A program made the translations under genes and the position numbers. From contig OZ014412.1 in assembly GCA_963965975.1 (NCBI GenBank), positions 10,211,849 through 10,275,848 on the forward strand: a stretch of 64,000 nucleotides of DNA. Direction: 5' to 3'. Below, in pieces: positions 1 through 11,395 of this stretch. This DNA comes from Xestospongia bergquistia (lineage: Eukaryota > Porifera > Demospongiae > Haplosclerida > Petrosiidae). The notes beneath the pieces are model-generated. The model saw nothing but the letters and a program-made list of their open reading frames with translations, made no database searches and was not told the DNA's origin. Positions within the stretch are counted from its first letter, which is position 1. Each line of letters opens with the position of its first letter.

Positions 1-269
1 CCATTAACGTGGGAACATGGTGGAATTAACTCAATCTGAGACTTTTAGCCAGAACTGTGATGGTCTCTTACACCAATGCAGGGCCTGGCTGCACTCATTT
101 CCATAAAATGGACCAGACATCACAGTATACTTCACACTACTATGGCTGCGCCACCCCTGGCTCCTATTCTTGCTGTCTCCTAAACCATCACCATTTCTCC
201 AATGTTTCCTAGCCTCCACCCAAAGAACGAACCAGGAGACAGGACATTCTATTCCTAGAATAAAATGCT

Positions 270-3253
270 GTGAGCATATGGGCATATCAATATCACTTGC
301 AGGCAAAGGGAAGATCATTTGTAGAGATTCACACCTTGAAGAAGGCACAAGACGTTATGTTGGGTGATGGACATGCTTTAAGTGCTACTGAAGCCAGTAA
401 TGTTACTCTAGAGCTTGTATTAGGAAATGGCAAGACCAAGGTGTATCGAAGGTAAACCAAATTGGGAAAGAGAGTTGAATTCTATTCCAATGACTGTCAG
501 ATTTTGGATTAGAATGACAAAGTGGTTGCTGTTGGTATCAGGAGTGGGAACCTCTATTACCTGAGCTGTCAACAGGTGAAAGATGATCAAGTCCATGTGA
601 GTGATGCTCAATTGAATGCCGAGTCAAAGGAGTTCATATGGCATTGAAGATTTGGTCATCTGAACGAGAGGAGTCTCCACACCTTACCACGTCATAGGTT
701 AGTCTATGATTTTGACTACAACACATCCAAGCAAATGCCCTTTTGTAAGTCCTGTGTGGAGGGTGAATTACACAAAACTCCTTTTCCAAGTGGAGGTAGA
801 AAACAGGCTGAAGTACCTCTTGGTTTGGTTCATAGTGATGTGTGTGGGCCATTGGGTGCTGAATGGTTGACTAGAGTGAGATACTTTCTCACATTTGTGG
901 ATGACAAAACTCACTATACATAGGTGTATTTTCTGAAGTGCAAAAGTGAAGTTTTTAGTAAATTCCTGGAGTGGAAATCTCTTGTGGAACAAACGTCTGA
1001 CTACAAATTGAAGATTTTCCGTACAGACAACGGTGGAGAATACACATCTAGACAGTTCAGTGACTACCTAAAGGCTCAAGGGATCAGACATCAATTAATT
1101 GTTCCGAAAAATCCTGAACAGAATGGAGTGGCTGAAAGGCTTAACAGAACTCTAGTCAAAAGTGTTCGATCGATGTTAACTGATACTCAACTGCTACACA
1201 AGTTTTGGGCAGAAGCACTCTCAACTACAGTTTTTCTGAGAAATTGGAGCTCAACCTAAAATGTCCTTGGAATGACACCTTTTCAATCTTGGAGTGGACA
1301 GAAACCAAGCATGAATAATCTGAGAGTGTTTGGATGCGTGGCATATTCCCAAATCCCAAAGGATGAAAGGAAGAAATTGGACCCAAAAGCAAGAAGGTGT
1401 ATCTTCCTTGGTTATGGAGATGTCACAAAAGGATACAGGCTCTATGACACAATTAAAGCTCGTTTGATTCACAGCCGAGATGTAGTATTTGATGAAACCA
1501 GTTTAGGATTTGAGAAGGAGCAAATAAAAGATTTGGAAGGTGTTAATAAACCTGTAGTTGAAATTGATGTGAGCACTGAGGAATCTCATTCTGAAGCTGA
1601 AGAGGAACAGACTGTTAATGAGGACGAGACAAACCCAAATCAGTCTGATGAAGAATCCTCAACAGTGCTTCGTCATTCAGAATGAACTCGACAACATCCT
1701 GACTATTATGGAACATGGATCTACACAGCTAAAGAATAAGGAAAGGAACCTGTAACAGTGAAAGAAGCAATGTCCAATCCTGAAGGAGAAAAGTGGAAAG
1801 ACACAATGGAGAAGGATATAAGGTCCATTAAAGCAAATGAGGTCTGGGAGTTAGTTGAACTGCCAAAGGGTAAAAAGACCATTGGCGCAAATGGGTCTAC
1901 AAAAGGAAGGTTGATGTTGATGGGTCTGTGGAAAAGTAGAAGGCTCGTCTTGTTGCTAAAGGCTACTCTCAGCAGTACGGATTAGACTATGATGAAACTT
2001 TTAGTCCAGTAGCAAGGTTTGAATCCTTACGAACACTACTTGCACTAGCTGTACAAGATGGTCTCCATGTACACCAAATGGATGTAATGACTGTTTTTCT
2101 CAATGGAAAACTAAAGGAGGAGGTGTATATGGATCAACCTGAAGGATTTGTAATACAAGGAAAAGAAAACCTAGTGTGTAAACTCAAGCATAGTCTCTAT
2201 GGTTTAAAGCAAGGCCCAAGATGTTGGAACTTCATCCTTGACGAAAAACTGAAAGAAATGGGATTTGCTCAAGAAAACAGTGATCCCTGCATATACATTG
2301 CAAAAAGTGGAGAGCCATTCATAATTGTGATCTATGTGGATGATATCTCACTAGCCGGTAAAAGTGATAAGCGAATCAGTGAAGTCAAGTTAGCCCTGGC
2401 GGAGAGATTTGATGTGAAGGACTTAAGAGAACTCAACTACTTTGTAGGTGTCAAGATAGTACAGAATCACAGAGCTTGTACTATCTGGATTGGTCAACTG
2501 ACCTATACAGAAGGAGTCCTACAGAAGTTCAGTATGGAGAACTGTAAACCCCTGATGACCCCTGTAGAAATTGGTTCGAAGTTGACAAAAGGAACAGAAG
2601 ATAGTGAGTATGTTGACAAGACACACTATCAGTCAGCAGTTGGAAGTCTGTTGTATTTGTCGATGAGAACACGTCCCGACATTACTTTTGCAGTAAGCCT
2701 TGCTGAACGTTTTTGTTTGGAACCTACCTCTCAACATCTGACGGCAGTCAAGCGTATTTTTAGATACCTAAGAGGAACCACACACTATGGATTGCTGTTC
2801 AAGAGAAATGGATCCAAAGACATCATTGGATACTCCGATGCTGCTTAGGGTGGTGATACTATTGACTGTAAGTCTATGACTGGTTACTTGTTCCAGATTG
2901 ATGGTACAGCTATCACATGGCAGAGTAAAAAGCAATCATGTGTTGCTCTGTCCACAGCAGAAGGGGAATACGTAGCTTTATCTGGAGCTGTACTGGAAGC
3001 AGTTTGATTGAAGCAGCTTAATCAAGATCTAACTGGAATAAGTGAGCCTGTAGTAATTTATGAGGATAACCAGTCTGCTATTGCAATCAACCTCAAGTAT
3101 CACTTCATACGAGAACAGGTGAACAATAACAACATTGAACTGAAATACTGTCAAACAAGTGAAATGATCGTGGACATGTTAACAAAAGGACTCGGAAGGA
3201 TCAAGTTTGAGAAATTGAGAGCGATGACTGGGATAGTACCCTTAAAGAACTAA
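270..3253 (+). mobile_element. Decayed Ty1/copia retrotransposon pol (partial)
   Basis: Successive open segments read as copia Pol in canonical order: end of the protease region (about 270-450, with LGDGHALSA), the GAG-pre-integrase zinc region (about 640-760), the integrase core (735-1259, with the blocks FRTDNGGEY and EQNGVAERLNRTL), reverse transcriptase (about 1890-2600, with MDVMTVFLNG, SLYGLKQGPRCW and the catalytic YVDD) and RNase H (about 2820-3240, with ALSTAEGEY and YEDNQSAIAI). The integrase-before-RT order separates copia from gypsy. The element is dead: stops interrupt it near 921, 1257, 1683, 1736, 1939, 2846 and 3006, a frame change lies near 1890, and gag plus the protease catalytic start are missing. 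A purine-rich stretch at about 3264-3273 could be the polypurine tract before a 3' LTR, but no LTR pair can be defined in this window. Confidence 0.9.
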
Positions 3254-5020
3254 ACAGTCTACAAGTGAGAAGGAGTATTGGAACATGACACTTTTGATTT
3301 TATACATAAGACATTAATCTATTGCATAATGTTATTTAGAGGTGTTAATTGTTTTTTTTTGGACTCTTCCAGAATTTTCTGGTTGCTAGATCTAGACTCT
3401 CTTTAGTTGTTATATTATTGTGACTGATGTTTGTACCTATTGTGTCTCTGTTTGATTCATCATTACTAAAAGACTTTAAAAGCTGTAGACTATAGATCAG
3501 TACCCACAGTATTGCCTATCATCCTGACAGAGAGCAAGAGAGTTCTATTCCTCCATGGGTTACCATATATTTAGGTTGAGGTGCAGCGCAGTTTTGTTTA
3601 ATAGTGTCAATACTGTCCTACTTTGGTGTCTATCTCATTCTGTAACTCTTTAATGTATATTCCATGATGAGATGCCTTTTACTTGAGCGAAGCTGTTACA
3701 GGAGCCAAGCCACGATGAGCAAGTCAACTAGGTGTTTTCTGCCTTCCTTAGTGTCTAGTGAATTTACCAACCAGCCCAAGCCTGACAAGGCTTCGAGCCT
3801 AACTGTAGCCAATTTAACAGTGGACTATAGATCAGGACCAGTAGTAAGAAAAACACATTTCACCAGAAGGACACCATATATTTAGGTTGAGGCCCAGCTC
3901 AGATTTGTTCAATATACAAGAACTAAAGATTGTTCTATTCCTAGTCACAATGCAGCCTCATACAAAGGTCATCATAGGTTTAGGATCAGGGCTGTTACAA
4001 CAGCAGCAAAATAGGCAATCCTGAGTTAACCATAGATGCAAAGTAATTAAAGTAAATGATTCAGCTGCCTACATGAAGCACTTTAGAACCCCAACAGAAC
4101 AGTTGTCAAAGGTAGATGATCTGTTCTTCCAGTCCCCCTGACATAAAAACACAGTATTACCTATTTGTCTGGTGTACCTCATTTATAACTGGCACTATAT
4201 ATTCTTTCCAATATATGTTTTCTTGAATAGAAGTCTATTTATTTAAGTAACAAGATTAGTTATGGAGTGCCCAAAGGTTAACTTGGACTGAAGGGCTCTG
4301 CCTTCTTGGTCCTACTGTTTAGCATCATCATCTACTTGCTAACTGTCTAGTTGCATTCATATAGGGTTAATACATTGAGAAGCCAGCTAATTATAACACT
4401 ACTAACAATAACAGTGCTGACAAAGTAATTGAATTGAATGCAAGGTTGGGTAAAGACTTTTTTCTCCCTAATCCCAGTAATGAACAGTACCTAACAGCCC
4501 TATTCACAGAATCCATCATCAATCCCTCCTTCCTATGTATGCAAATAAGCAGTCAAATGTAATAGCACCAATTCTATGTTAAATGACATTTAATAACAAC
4601 TTAAAGAAGATGAATAGGGATTGGGTTGCTGGGCAGGGCTTCTATTAGCTGGAACTGTGGCCATTATAATGCTGTCTCACCGTGGCCTTCTTGATGCAAG
4701 CCTACAGAAGTATAGATGTGGAAAAGTTTTTCTTTATTTCTTTTCTTTTTGCATAATATCTTCAACACTTGTTGTCCACCTTTGAGTATGTAAGTTCATA
4801 GGATTTGATGAAGACTCTGCCCTCCTGGATACTGCTGTCTAACATCGTAATCTACTCCTATCATGCATGCATATGGGCTGATATTTATGTAGTAAAACGA
4901 ACTAATTCTAACGTTACTAATAATAATGATGCAGACCACAGTTAATGTATGTGGGGGTGAGTAAAAGCGGACCAACCATCTAATAATAGGCAGTAAATAG
5001 CAACTATGCATAAAATCCCC
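3254..5020. repeat. Repeat-rich intergenic DNA with two diverged direct-repeat pairs
   Basis: No gene is supported here. A block around 3487-3605 recurs at about 3830-3915; both share the words actatagatca and ccatatatttaggttgagg. A second diverged pair lies at about 4262-4500 and 4795-5000; both share ctctgcc followed by a common order of short words and a run of aact/aata-type sequence. The 5' part may still be the 3' LTR of the copia relic. The 73-codon open frame at 3664-3885 overlaps one of the repeats and resembles nothing known, so it is not called a gene. Confidence 0.5.
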
Positions 5021-5098
5021 TTAATCCTCTTTCCTGAATACTTTTTGCAAGTAGGCAGTAAGAGGGAACAACCTTAATTCAATATTTATATGACTTAC

Positions 5099-6022
5099 AT
5101 TGGTTATGGAACTCTTTGTTGAGATTAAAACTGTTTTAACCTTTGGGGATATGCTCTCCAGCTTATCCCACCAATAGGAGGTGTTAAAATAAATATATAT
5201 AGACTGACTAGGCATGCAGTACATTGTATCAATTTACCTTAGTTATTACCAAGACATTAGTGATGAATGTTTTGAAGTCTTTGTTTAACAACTGAGCTAA
5301 GTCTTTGAACATGCCTGGTTTTTCAAGATTTTGTAATATTTTTGACAACTCATCCTTAAAATTGCACAGTTGCCGCTGACTTCCTTCAAAGCCAGTCTGT
5401 TGGTCGCAACTCTGAAAACAAAAATCAATTAATACATGTTGTACATTGGATTAGCTATGAAATTAGAGTTTTAAGTCAAATTACTCTGCTTATATGAAAA
5501 AAGGATCATTGATTAGCAACATACATTGCTACATAATATTAGTCTTGTGCAAAAGTTTTTATATTAACTTAGGGAAACAACAATACACTAAATATATCCT
5601 ATGAACACCCTGTTAAGTCAACAAAACCACTTGAATTCTATCTCAATTTTTATACATTTGCTTTCAGTCCGCGTATTTACTTACCACACTCTGGCACATT
5701 TCTGATAGTTCAGGAATAGAACTCAGAATACCATCTACTGTTTGAATCTTGCATATAATTGTAAAGACAATAGCATGGTTATATCAAAGACTGTAATTTC
5801 AATTCACCTCGTATAACTCGTCACTGCTGAAACAGGTTTCGTTACTCTTGGTTTTCGTTTTTGAAGGTTGCATCTCCATTAATTTTTTGCCATGGCTACC
5901 ATTTTCGCTCAAAGATCGACCATGTGTTTGCCTCTGTGAATAAGATAATAATGATGACTTTGGACTTTTTGAATTACCTCTTTTAAGTTTTTGTCACGGC
6001 GACCACCACTATCACTCGACAT
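5099..6022 (-). CDS. Small multi-exon gene of unknown function, head to head with the VWA-E2 gene
   Basis: The family is not recognised. Five exons join in one frame with good GT-AG borders. Exon 1 (5978-6022) begins at ATG with MSSDSGGRRDKNLKE. Exon 2 (5808-5933) is basic and Ser/Lys-rich. Exon 3 (5685-5747) begins IQTVDGILSSIPELSEM. Exon 4 (5250-5411, or to 5238 with an alternative donor 12 bases later) is helical with heptad-like hydrophobics (FKDELSKILQNLEKPGM). Exon 5 (5099-5161) ends at a strong GTAAGT donor. Every exon has a length divisible by three, so any could be skipped without a frame break. The terminal exon and stop lie to the left, probably within 300 bp, but could not be fixed. 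No signal peptide or membrane helix is visible. The product is a short, probably soluble, partly coiled protein. It shares a 129-bp 5' region with the divergent gene on the + strand. Confidence 0.6.
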
Positions 6023-6151
6023 TTTGGAAACTAACGTGATAATAACGACTGCGATAATCGTAGATTGTATATAACAAGTTCTGTGCGTGGGGTGGACTCG
6101 GGAACTATACATAAAGTCCGTTCCTCTGCTTCAATTTTATACGGTAGTATA
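6023..6151. promoter_or_regulatory. Putative bidirectional promoter
   Basis: Only 129 bp separates the proposed start codon of the minus-strand small gene (6020-6022) from that of the plus-strand VWA-E2 gene (6152-6154), so both 5' UTRs and core promoters must overlap here. No clear TATA box was assigned. The open frame of the + gene extends upstream to an ATG at 6065, so a start 29 codons earlier is possible and would shorten this region. Confidence 0.5.
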
Positions 6152-9100
6152 ATGGACGACCTGCTGAAATATCTCCTTCCTTCCAATGTAAACGAAAAAA
6201 CTTTAAACGATAAAATTATTCCTCATCTGTTCAACAAAGGGTTTAAGACAGTTGGTGATCTTGAAGATTTGGAGGAAGCAGATTTAGATGGTACTGATGT
6301 ATATTTAAATACGTATCTTGTTCAACACAAGTTTTTTAACATTTTAGGATTTGATGATTTAACCAAACGAAGGATATGGAGGCTAGTCCATTCTGTTAAT
6401 CGACCTTCTGCATTTTCTATTGATAGTGATCTCTGCCAAGAAGAAGAGAGTACTAATATATATCTGCGTTATGTTTTCTGTGCTAGTAACCTCTTCTCAA
6501 ATGACATCATGCAGACTGTCATGAAGGACATTGACCCGACTACGGTGACACTTTTAGATATCACCAATCGTATTTTAAAAGATGATAAAATATGTCCCGA
6601 CCACACTATTGAAATGTATTCTAGTGAAGGGTATCCTTTGCATAACAATGAAATCACAAACAAAGGTATACCAGCCTTTATTTATTTCAAGTACAACAAT
6701 GTATTATATATACAACTATCCCTGTAGCCCCATTAAAGTCTTGGGGAATATCTGATGGTAACCTATTTTATGTGATGATTCGTTCAAAAGAACAACCAGG
6801 AATGTTGGAGTTTGTAACATTACCAGAATTAGATCACGACACTGGTAACAACAGTTAACTGTATAACTAGTATGCAGAAAATAAATTAAATTCTTTACAG
6901 GTCAGGAAACATTCACAGTAGAAACTCCATTTCATGGCTGTTTTCCAATTAATGCTTACATGGATTGTGATTCTCCAGAGGATATTGCACAGAAAGTCTA
7001 TAGTATAACTGATATACCAGCTCCTTATATTACCTTGTTTGTTAGGTAAAGTCAATGATAAACATCAATTATGTTTCTTGTACATGATCTATTTAGACGA
7101 GGCTACACATATGAAAGAATGAGTGCTTTTACTGAATTGGAGGACAAAGACAACATAAGAGTTGTTTTGCGAAACCCACAAGAAGTGATTCACCCTCGTT
7201 CTCCAAACTATGGCTGCCGTAGTTTTAACCCTGTTGTAACTCAATCAGAAGTAGGTATATCGAAATTCTACTCAATTCTAAAATTTCTGGTTAGTTAAGT
7301 TATAACTCATATAACCATGCAATCAGCTTACTATGCAGTGCTCAACGCAACCGCACAACAAAACATATGATTTTGAGAAACTCCTTTCACACCTCCTGAA
7401 TTTCACCAATTTTCCACCACTAGTCCATGCTCTTAGATCTCTGAAAGATCATTCATTCCTAACATTAGCAGGATGGGTAAACAAACAAATTATGTACACC
7501 ATAATACTGTGGAAATATCTAAATTGAAGATTACTAGAACTTGTTTTGTTATGTAGACTGCTCTTGTAGAGGGAAGTTATTATCTCTTTAAAAGAATTAT
7601 TAACTACTTTGCAACTGGTAAACCTATTGGAATTTATCTTTATTCATATGTGAAATAGTTGAGGAAAATAAAATTTTTGAATACTCTGATTATGTATGGT
7701 CTATTCTTATTTATCATTCTCATGTAAGTTATTAATACCACATTGATTACATTATGCTTTAAAAAATAGAATAATGAAGATATCTCTAATATAAAATCTG
7801 AACTACATTCACTCGTATGTCCACTTTCTGGGATTAAAATGTGTAACCCTGTTCGCATCTCATCATCACAAAGTAACTTGGAACAATTCAATTTTGATAA
7901 ATGCAACATTCTGGCAAAGATTGCAGGTATAAACATTCAGATCTGGTGTAATTATTAAAGCATTACAATGATTATAGCTGGTGAAGATTTCTCTGAGTTT
8001 GGACTTAAAGACAATATAATTGAAGTGATGGAACCTGATGCACTGATAGCTCGACTTCTAATGTATTATCCTTGGGAAACTGATACAAAAGTCTCTATTT
8101 GGACTAATCCACCAGAGGAAGTTATTCCTATGTATACTTTTAGCATACAATTATTTTAGTATATGAATATATATATATTATTTAGGATCTGTAGAAAGAT
8201 TGAGGTGACCTTCTCATGGCTTGATATGATGAACTCTCTACAAGAGATTTGTATTGTTGATCCTCGTGGTTTGTATGCTGGATCTGAATGCCTTACATAT
8301 AACAGCAAAGGTAAAGTAACTTCAGCAACAGAAAATGTTAAAATTATTATTTACTGTATACTTAAGGACAACTTGTCTACTTTGTGGGTTCTGCTAAAGG
8401 TACTGATGAGCATAGACGGATTTATAATCCTCAATCTACTGAAGATGATTATTTACAATTAGTCTCAAAGGATGAGCTTTATAGAATTGGATGGTACATA
8501 TACAAGATAACTTCACATTTATCTTTGTGCATTAATAAATACAGTCAAGTTGATCAAGGAACTATTACATGTGACATTGCAAGCCATCTTAAAGATGTCA
8601 CTTCATTTGCTCAATATGTTAACAAATCACATGCTATAAGGTAAATCAATAATTCTATGTAATAATGTCTTTAACCATAACTACATCAAGGTCATCAGCA
8701 ATCATTCAACCTAAAGATAGCATAGGCTGGGAAACAGAGGAAGCCATTGTTGTAAGATGTAGTATGAACATGCAGTCATTCTATAAATAGATAGGTTTTA
8801 TTTGATCAAAGTGGTTCAATGTCTTCAACAGTCTTTCCTGAGTGAGGGTTTATAATCATATTTTTTTAAAAATTATCATCATCAACATCATAGAATGGAG
8901 AACCTAACAAGACTTGATGCAGCTAAAGAGTTGTTCAATGCATTTGCAACACGAACACAAGCTTACAAACTTCACCACTCATTAGGACTAACAATATTTG
9001 GAAGTGAAGTTACTATAAAATTTAATATTTCAAAAAACTTGGAGGAGTTTGAAGTAAGCTTACAAGACAATAAAAATGTATAACGTTGTTATATATACAG

Positions 9101-10856
9101 CATGCTTTATAAATTAAAACACAGTATATTAAAATCACGTTTGATATTAACTTAAGTGTCAAAAATCTTTAATGTGTGAATTAACTTTGCTATATTCTGA
9201 TAATAATTAATTAAACAAATTATAGACAAGTCTGAAAGATGTGGGAATACGTGGCTTAACATCTCTAACAGAGGCAGTAGTTAATGGTGTTAATCAACTA
9301 AAAAATTACCCTTGTCGAAAGTTAGTTAGTTATTATTATGATAACATATTAAACAATGGATTTTTTGTCAGACGAATACTCTGCTTAACAGATGGATATA
9401 ACAGTTCAAGTATACCATATTCTACAGCATTAGACACTGCCAGGGTAAGGTGTAGCAATACCTATGTTTATAATGAATTTGCACTGATTATTAAGCTTCT
9501 TATATTACATTAGAATAATGGAGTCATTGTAGACACAGTGCTATTGACTTGGCCAGATCATAATGCTACACAAAAAGCACTCTGTCATGCCACAGGTACA
9601 AACAAGCAATAGATATGATCCATTGCAAACAATTAATATTTTGATGAGGAAGCTTTTTAAAACATATTAACATATTTTCAAAATATTTTTGTGAGCTTAA
9701 ATTAATCCTTTCATTGGTTCATTATTCTTGTAATGTAGGTGGAGTTTGTGTTCTTCCTAGGAAAATGGAAGAAGCTTTACGTTATTTTGAAATGGATTCC
9801 ATGTTATCTACAAAAGAAAGGATCCCTTGGCAAACAAATTTAACAGTATATAATAGTACAGTTACAATAACAAATGTTTTGCTTCTTAGGCTAGTATTAA
9901 CTACTTTGAGGATATGACAATGTTTCCTTATCAAACAGAAGAAAGCTTTAAATCTAGTTATGTTCAGACATTCCAGCAAGTGAAAACATTCTCAACACAA
10001 AAGTTATTTCAATATTAACAATACTAATGTGCATATTTGTTTTCAGATATTTAGACCATCAGAAAGGGAAACCCAATGATTCATCTCAGCAGAGGCGAAT
10101 AATGAAGGAGATAATGGAGTTTATGCATAATCCTCATGATCACATTTCAGTTTTTCCTTCCCAAAACGAGTATGTTAACTATAGTACATATTAGTCATAC
10201 ATTAGCTTAAGGCATTATACATAGGTATAACAAATGGAAAGTTCTTATGCATGCACCTGAACTCTCTGAATACAAAGGAGGTATAAAGTCATTTAATTTA
10301 TTAATGTCATGCATAATTACATAGGAACATTTGTTATAAGTGTTCATTTTCTTGAAAAGTATCCTTTTTTACCTCCTGAAATTCGATTTTTGACTACAGT
10401 AAGCTGAATAACATCATAGTTACCATAATATGTAACTTAATTGTACCATTTCTGTAGATTTATCATTGTAACATCAGTAGTAGTAGTGGCCGGATATGTC
10501 ACAGCATTCTTGGTGAATCCTACACACCATCTACTAGTATGCGTGACATTCTATGTTATATTTATGGACTACTAATGTGTCCTGATATGGACAGTCCTCT
10601 GGATGGGTAATGATAATAAACTCTCATATAGTATTAATATCAACCATACAGTGCTCTTGCTGATGAGTATGGATATAAGAGCCATCGAGAAAATGATTTA
10701 AACAAGAAGTTAGATTCAGCTAAGTATTTTGGAGCAGCTAATGGGTATTTCAATAAAGCAAGATCTCATGTCCGTCTGTATGCAAGTAAACCTAGAGAAC
10801 ATTTAGAAAAGGTTGGCTTGTTTTTCAGAAAATGCATTCATTTTATATTGCAATAG
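6152..10856 (+). CDS. Multidomain VWA - ubiquitin-conjugating (E2) fusion protein
   Basis: Twenty-four exons join in one frame with no stop, giving about 1,028 residues: 6152-6665, 6728-6844, 6901-7045, 7097-7250, 7327-7476, 7557-7617, 7780-7926, 7978-8131, 8195-8310, 8367-8493, 8545-8640, 8691-8751, 8795-8841, 8894-9053, 9226-9320, 9372-9444, 9514-9595, 9739-9845, 9890-9979, 10063-10169, 10225-10280, 10325-10398, 10458-10606, 10652-10856. Domains in order: a SAM-like helical unit (residues about 1-80); two ubiquitin-like folds (about 103-193 and 211-292); a degenerate RING/U-box-like motif VCPLSGIKMCNPVR (about 392-405); a VWA domain (about 610-800) with DQSGS (618-622), Thr695 and Asp722, a complete MIDAS; and a UBC fold (about 833-1000) with HCNISSSSGRIC, the cysteine at about 925. 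The known E2 role is to carry ubiquitin or a similar modifier on that cysteine; the VWA domain presumably binds a partner through a metal ion. It is probably cytosolic, as no signal peptide or membrane helix is seen. The substrate and pathway are unknown. Confidence 0.85.
8795..9845 (+). other. VWA domain exons of the fusion gene
   Basis: Six exons encode the Rossmann-like VWA fold. Strand 1 carries VLFDQSGSM, the DxSxS metal site. The helix carries RLDAAKELFNAF, followed by LGLTIFGSEV. The second MIDAS element is the Thr in GIRGLTSLTEAV, and the third is the Asp in ILCLTDGYNSSS. All three MIDAS elements are intact, so metal-dependent ligand binding is plausible. VWA domains of cytosolic proteins often serve as assembly or chaperone-like modules (for example in Ku, Rpn10 and copines); which applies here is unknown. 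Confidence 0.88.
10063..10856 (+). other. E2 ubiquitin-conjugating (UBC) domain exons
   Basis: Helix 1 reads RRIMKEIMEFM, then the strands YNKWKVLMHAPE, YKGGTFVISVHFLEKYPF and LPPEIRFLT, then the active-site block IYHCNISSSSGRICHSIL and the closing helices with CYIYGLLMCPDMDSPLDG. These match the UBC order, including the YPF...PP element, the Asn of the HPN motif (Pro is Cys here) and the catalytic Cys after GRI. The domain therefore looks catalytically competent rather than a UEV-type pseudo-E2. A C-terminal tail of about 60 basic and aromatic residues follows, ending at the TAG at 10854-10856. Confidence 0.88.
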
Positions 10857-10992
10857 GAATTAAGTGGTTAGTAACACCATTGCCTTTAATTGAATCTTCT
10901 TATTGTGATAAACAATTAAACTTTGATGTGCACATATACTTTCTTAACTTTAATGATGATAATTATTGCAATCAATCAAACAACAACATAAT

Positions 10993-10998
10993 AATAAA
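10993..10998 (+). terminator. Candidate polyadenylation signal AATAAA
   Basis: An AATAAA hexamer lies 137 bp after the stop codon of the VWA-E2 gene, in an AT-rich 3' flank. The hexamer is common by chance in such sequence, so it is only a candidate. Confidence 0.35.
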
Positions 10999-11184
10999 TA
11001 AGATATGTTTGTAAAAAATCTGATCTTGATGCAAGTGGTGCTGCTAATTCCATATCCATTGTAACTGAACTTATACTGCCATAAGAAGAGACACTACTAT
11101 CAGGGACAATAATATTCTCACATGCAATAAATTAACTCATCACTTGTAAGAAATACTAAAAAATGCTCACTTGCATATAAAGAT

Positions 11185-11395
11185 GTTGCTGTGCCCTAAT
11201 GTAACTGTCATGTCTACTGTGTCCCAACGTACCTGTTCTGCTTACTTTGTCCCAATGCATCTGTCTTGCCTACTGTGTCTTAGTGTACCTGTCCTGTTTA
11301 CTGTGTCCTAATGTAACTCTCCTGTCTACTATGTCCTAATGTAGTTGTCCTGTCCTGTCTAATTTGTCTAATTAACTATCTTGCCAACTGTAGAC
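11185..11395. repeat. Degenerate 28-bp tandem repeat, about 6-7 units
   Basis: Units of the form tactgtgtccyaatgtaact followed by gtcctgtc succeed one another from about 11210 to 11370 with substitutions and one partial unit. The strand is locally pyrimidine-rich. No open frame crosses it. Confidence 0.75.

Noticed and set aside
31..348. 105-codon minus-strand frame at the left edge
   Set aside because: No family resemblance, and it is antisense to the start of the copia relic.
3254..3490. Defined 3' LTR of the copia element
   Set aside because: A polypurine-like stretch is present, but without a 5' LTR or target-site duplication in the window the limits cannot be set.
3664..3885. 73-codon plus-strand frame
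   Set aside because: It overlaps a locally duplicated repeat and shows no splice context or recognisable domain.
11185..11395. CRISPR-like array
   Set aside because: The tandem units are contiguous and degenerate with no spacers, and the host is eukaryotic.
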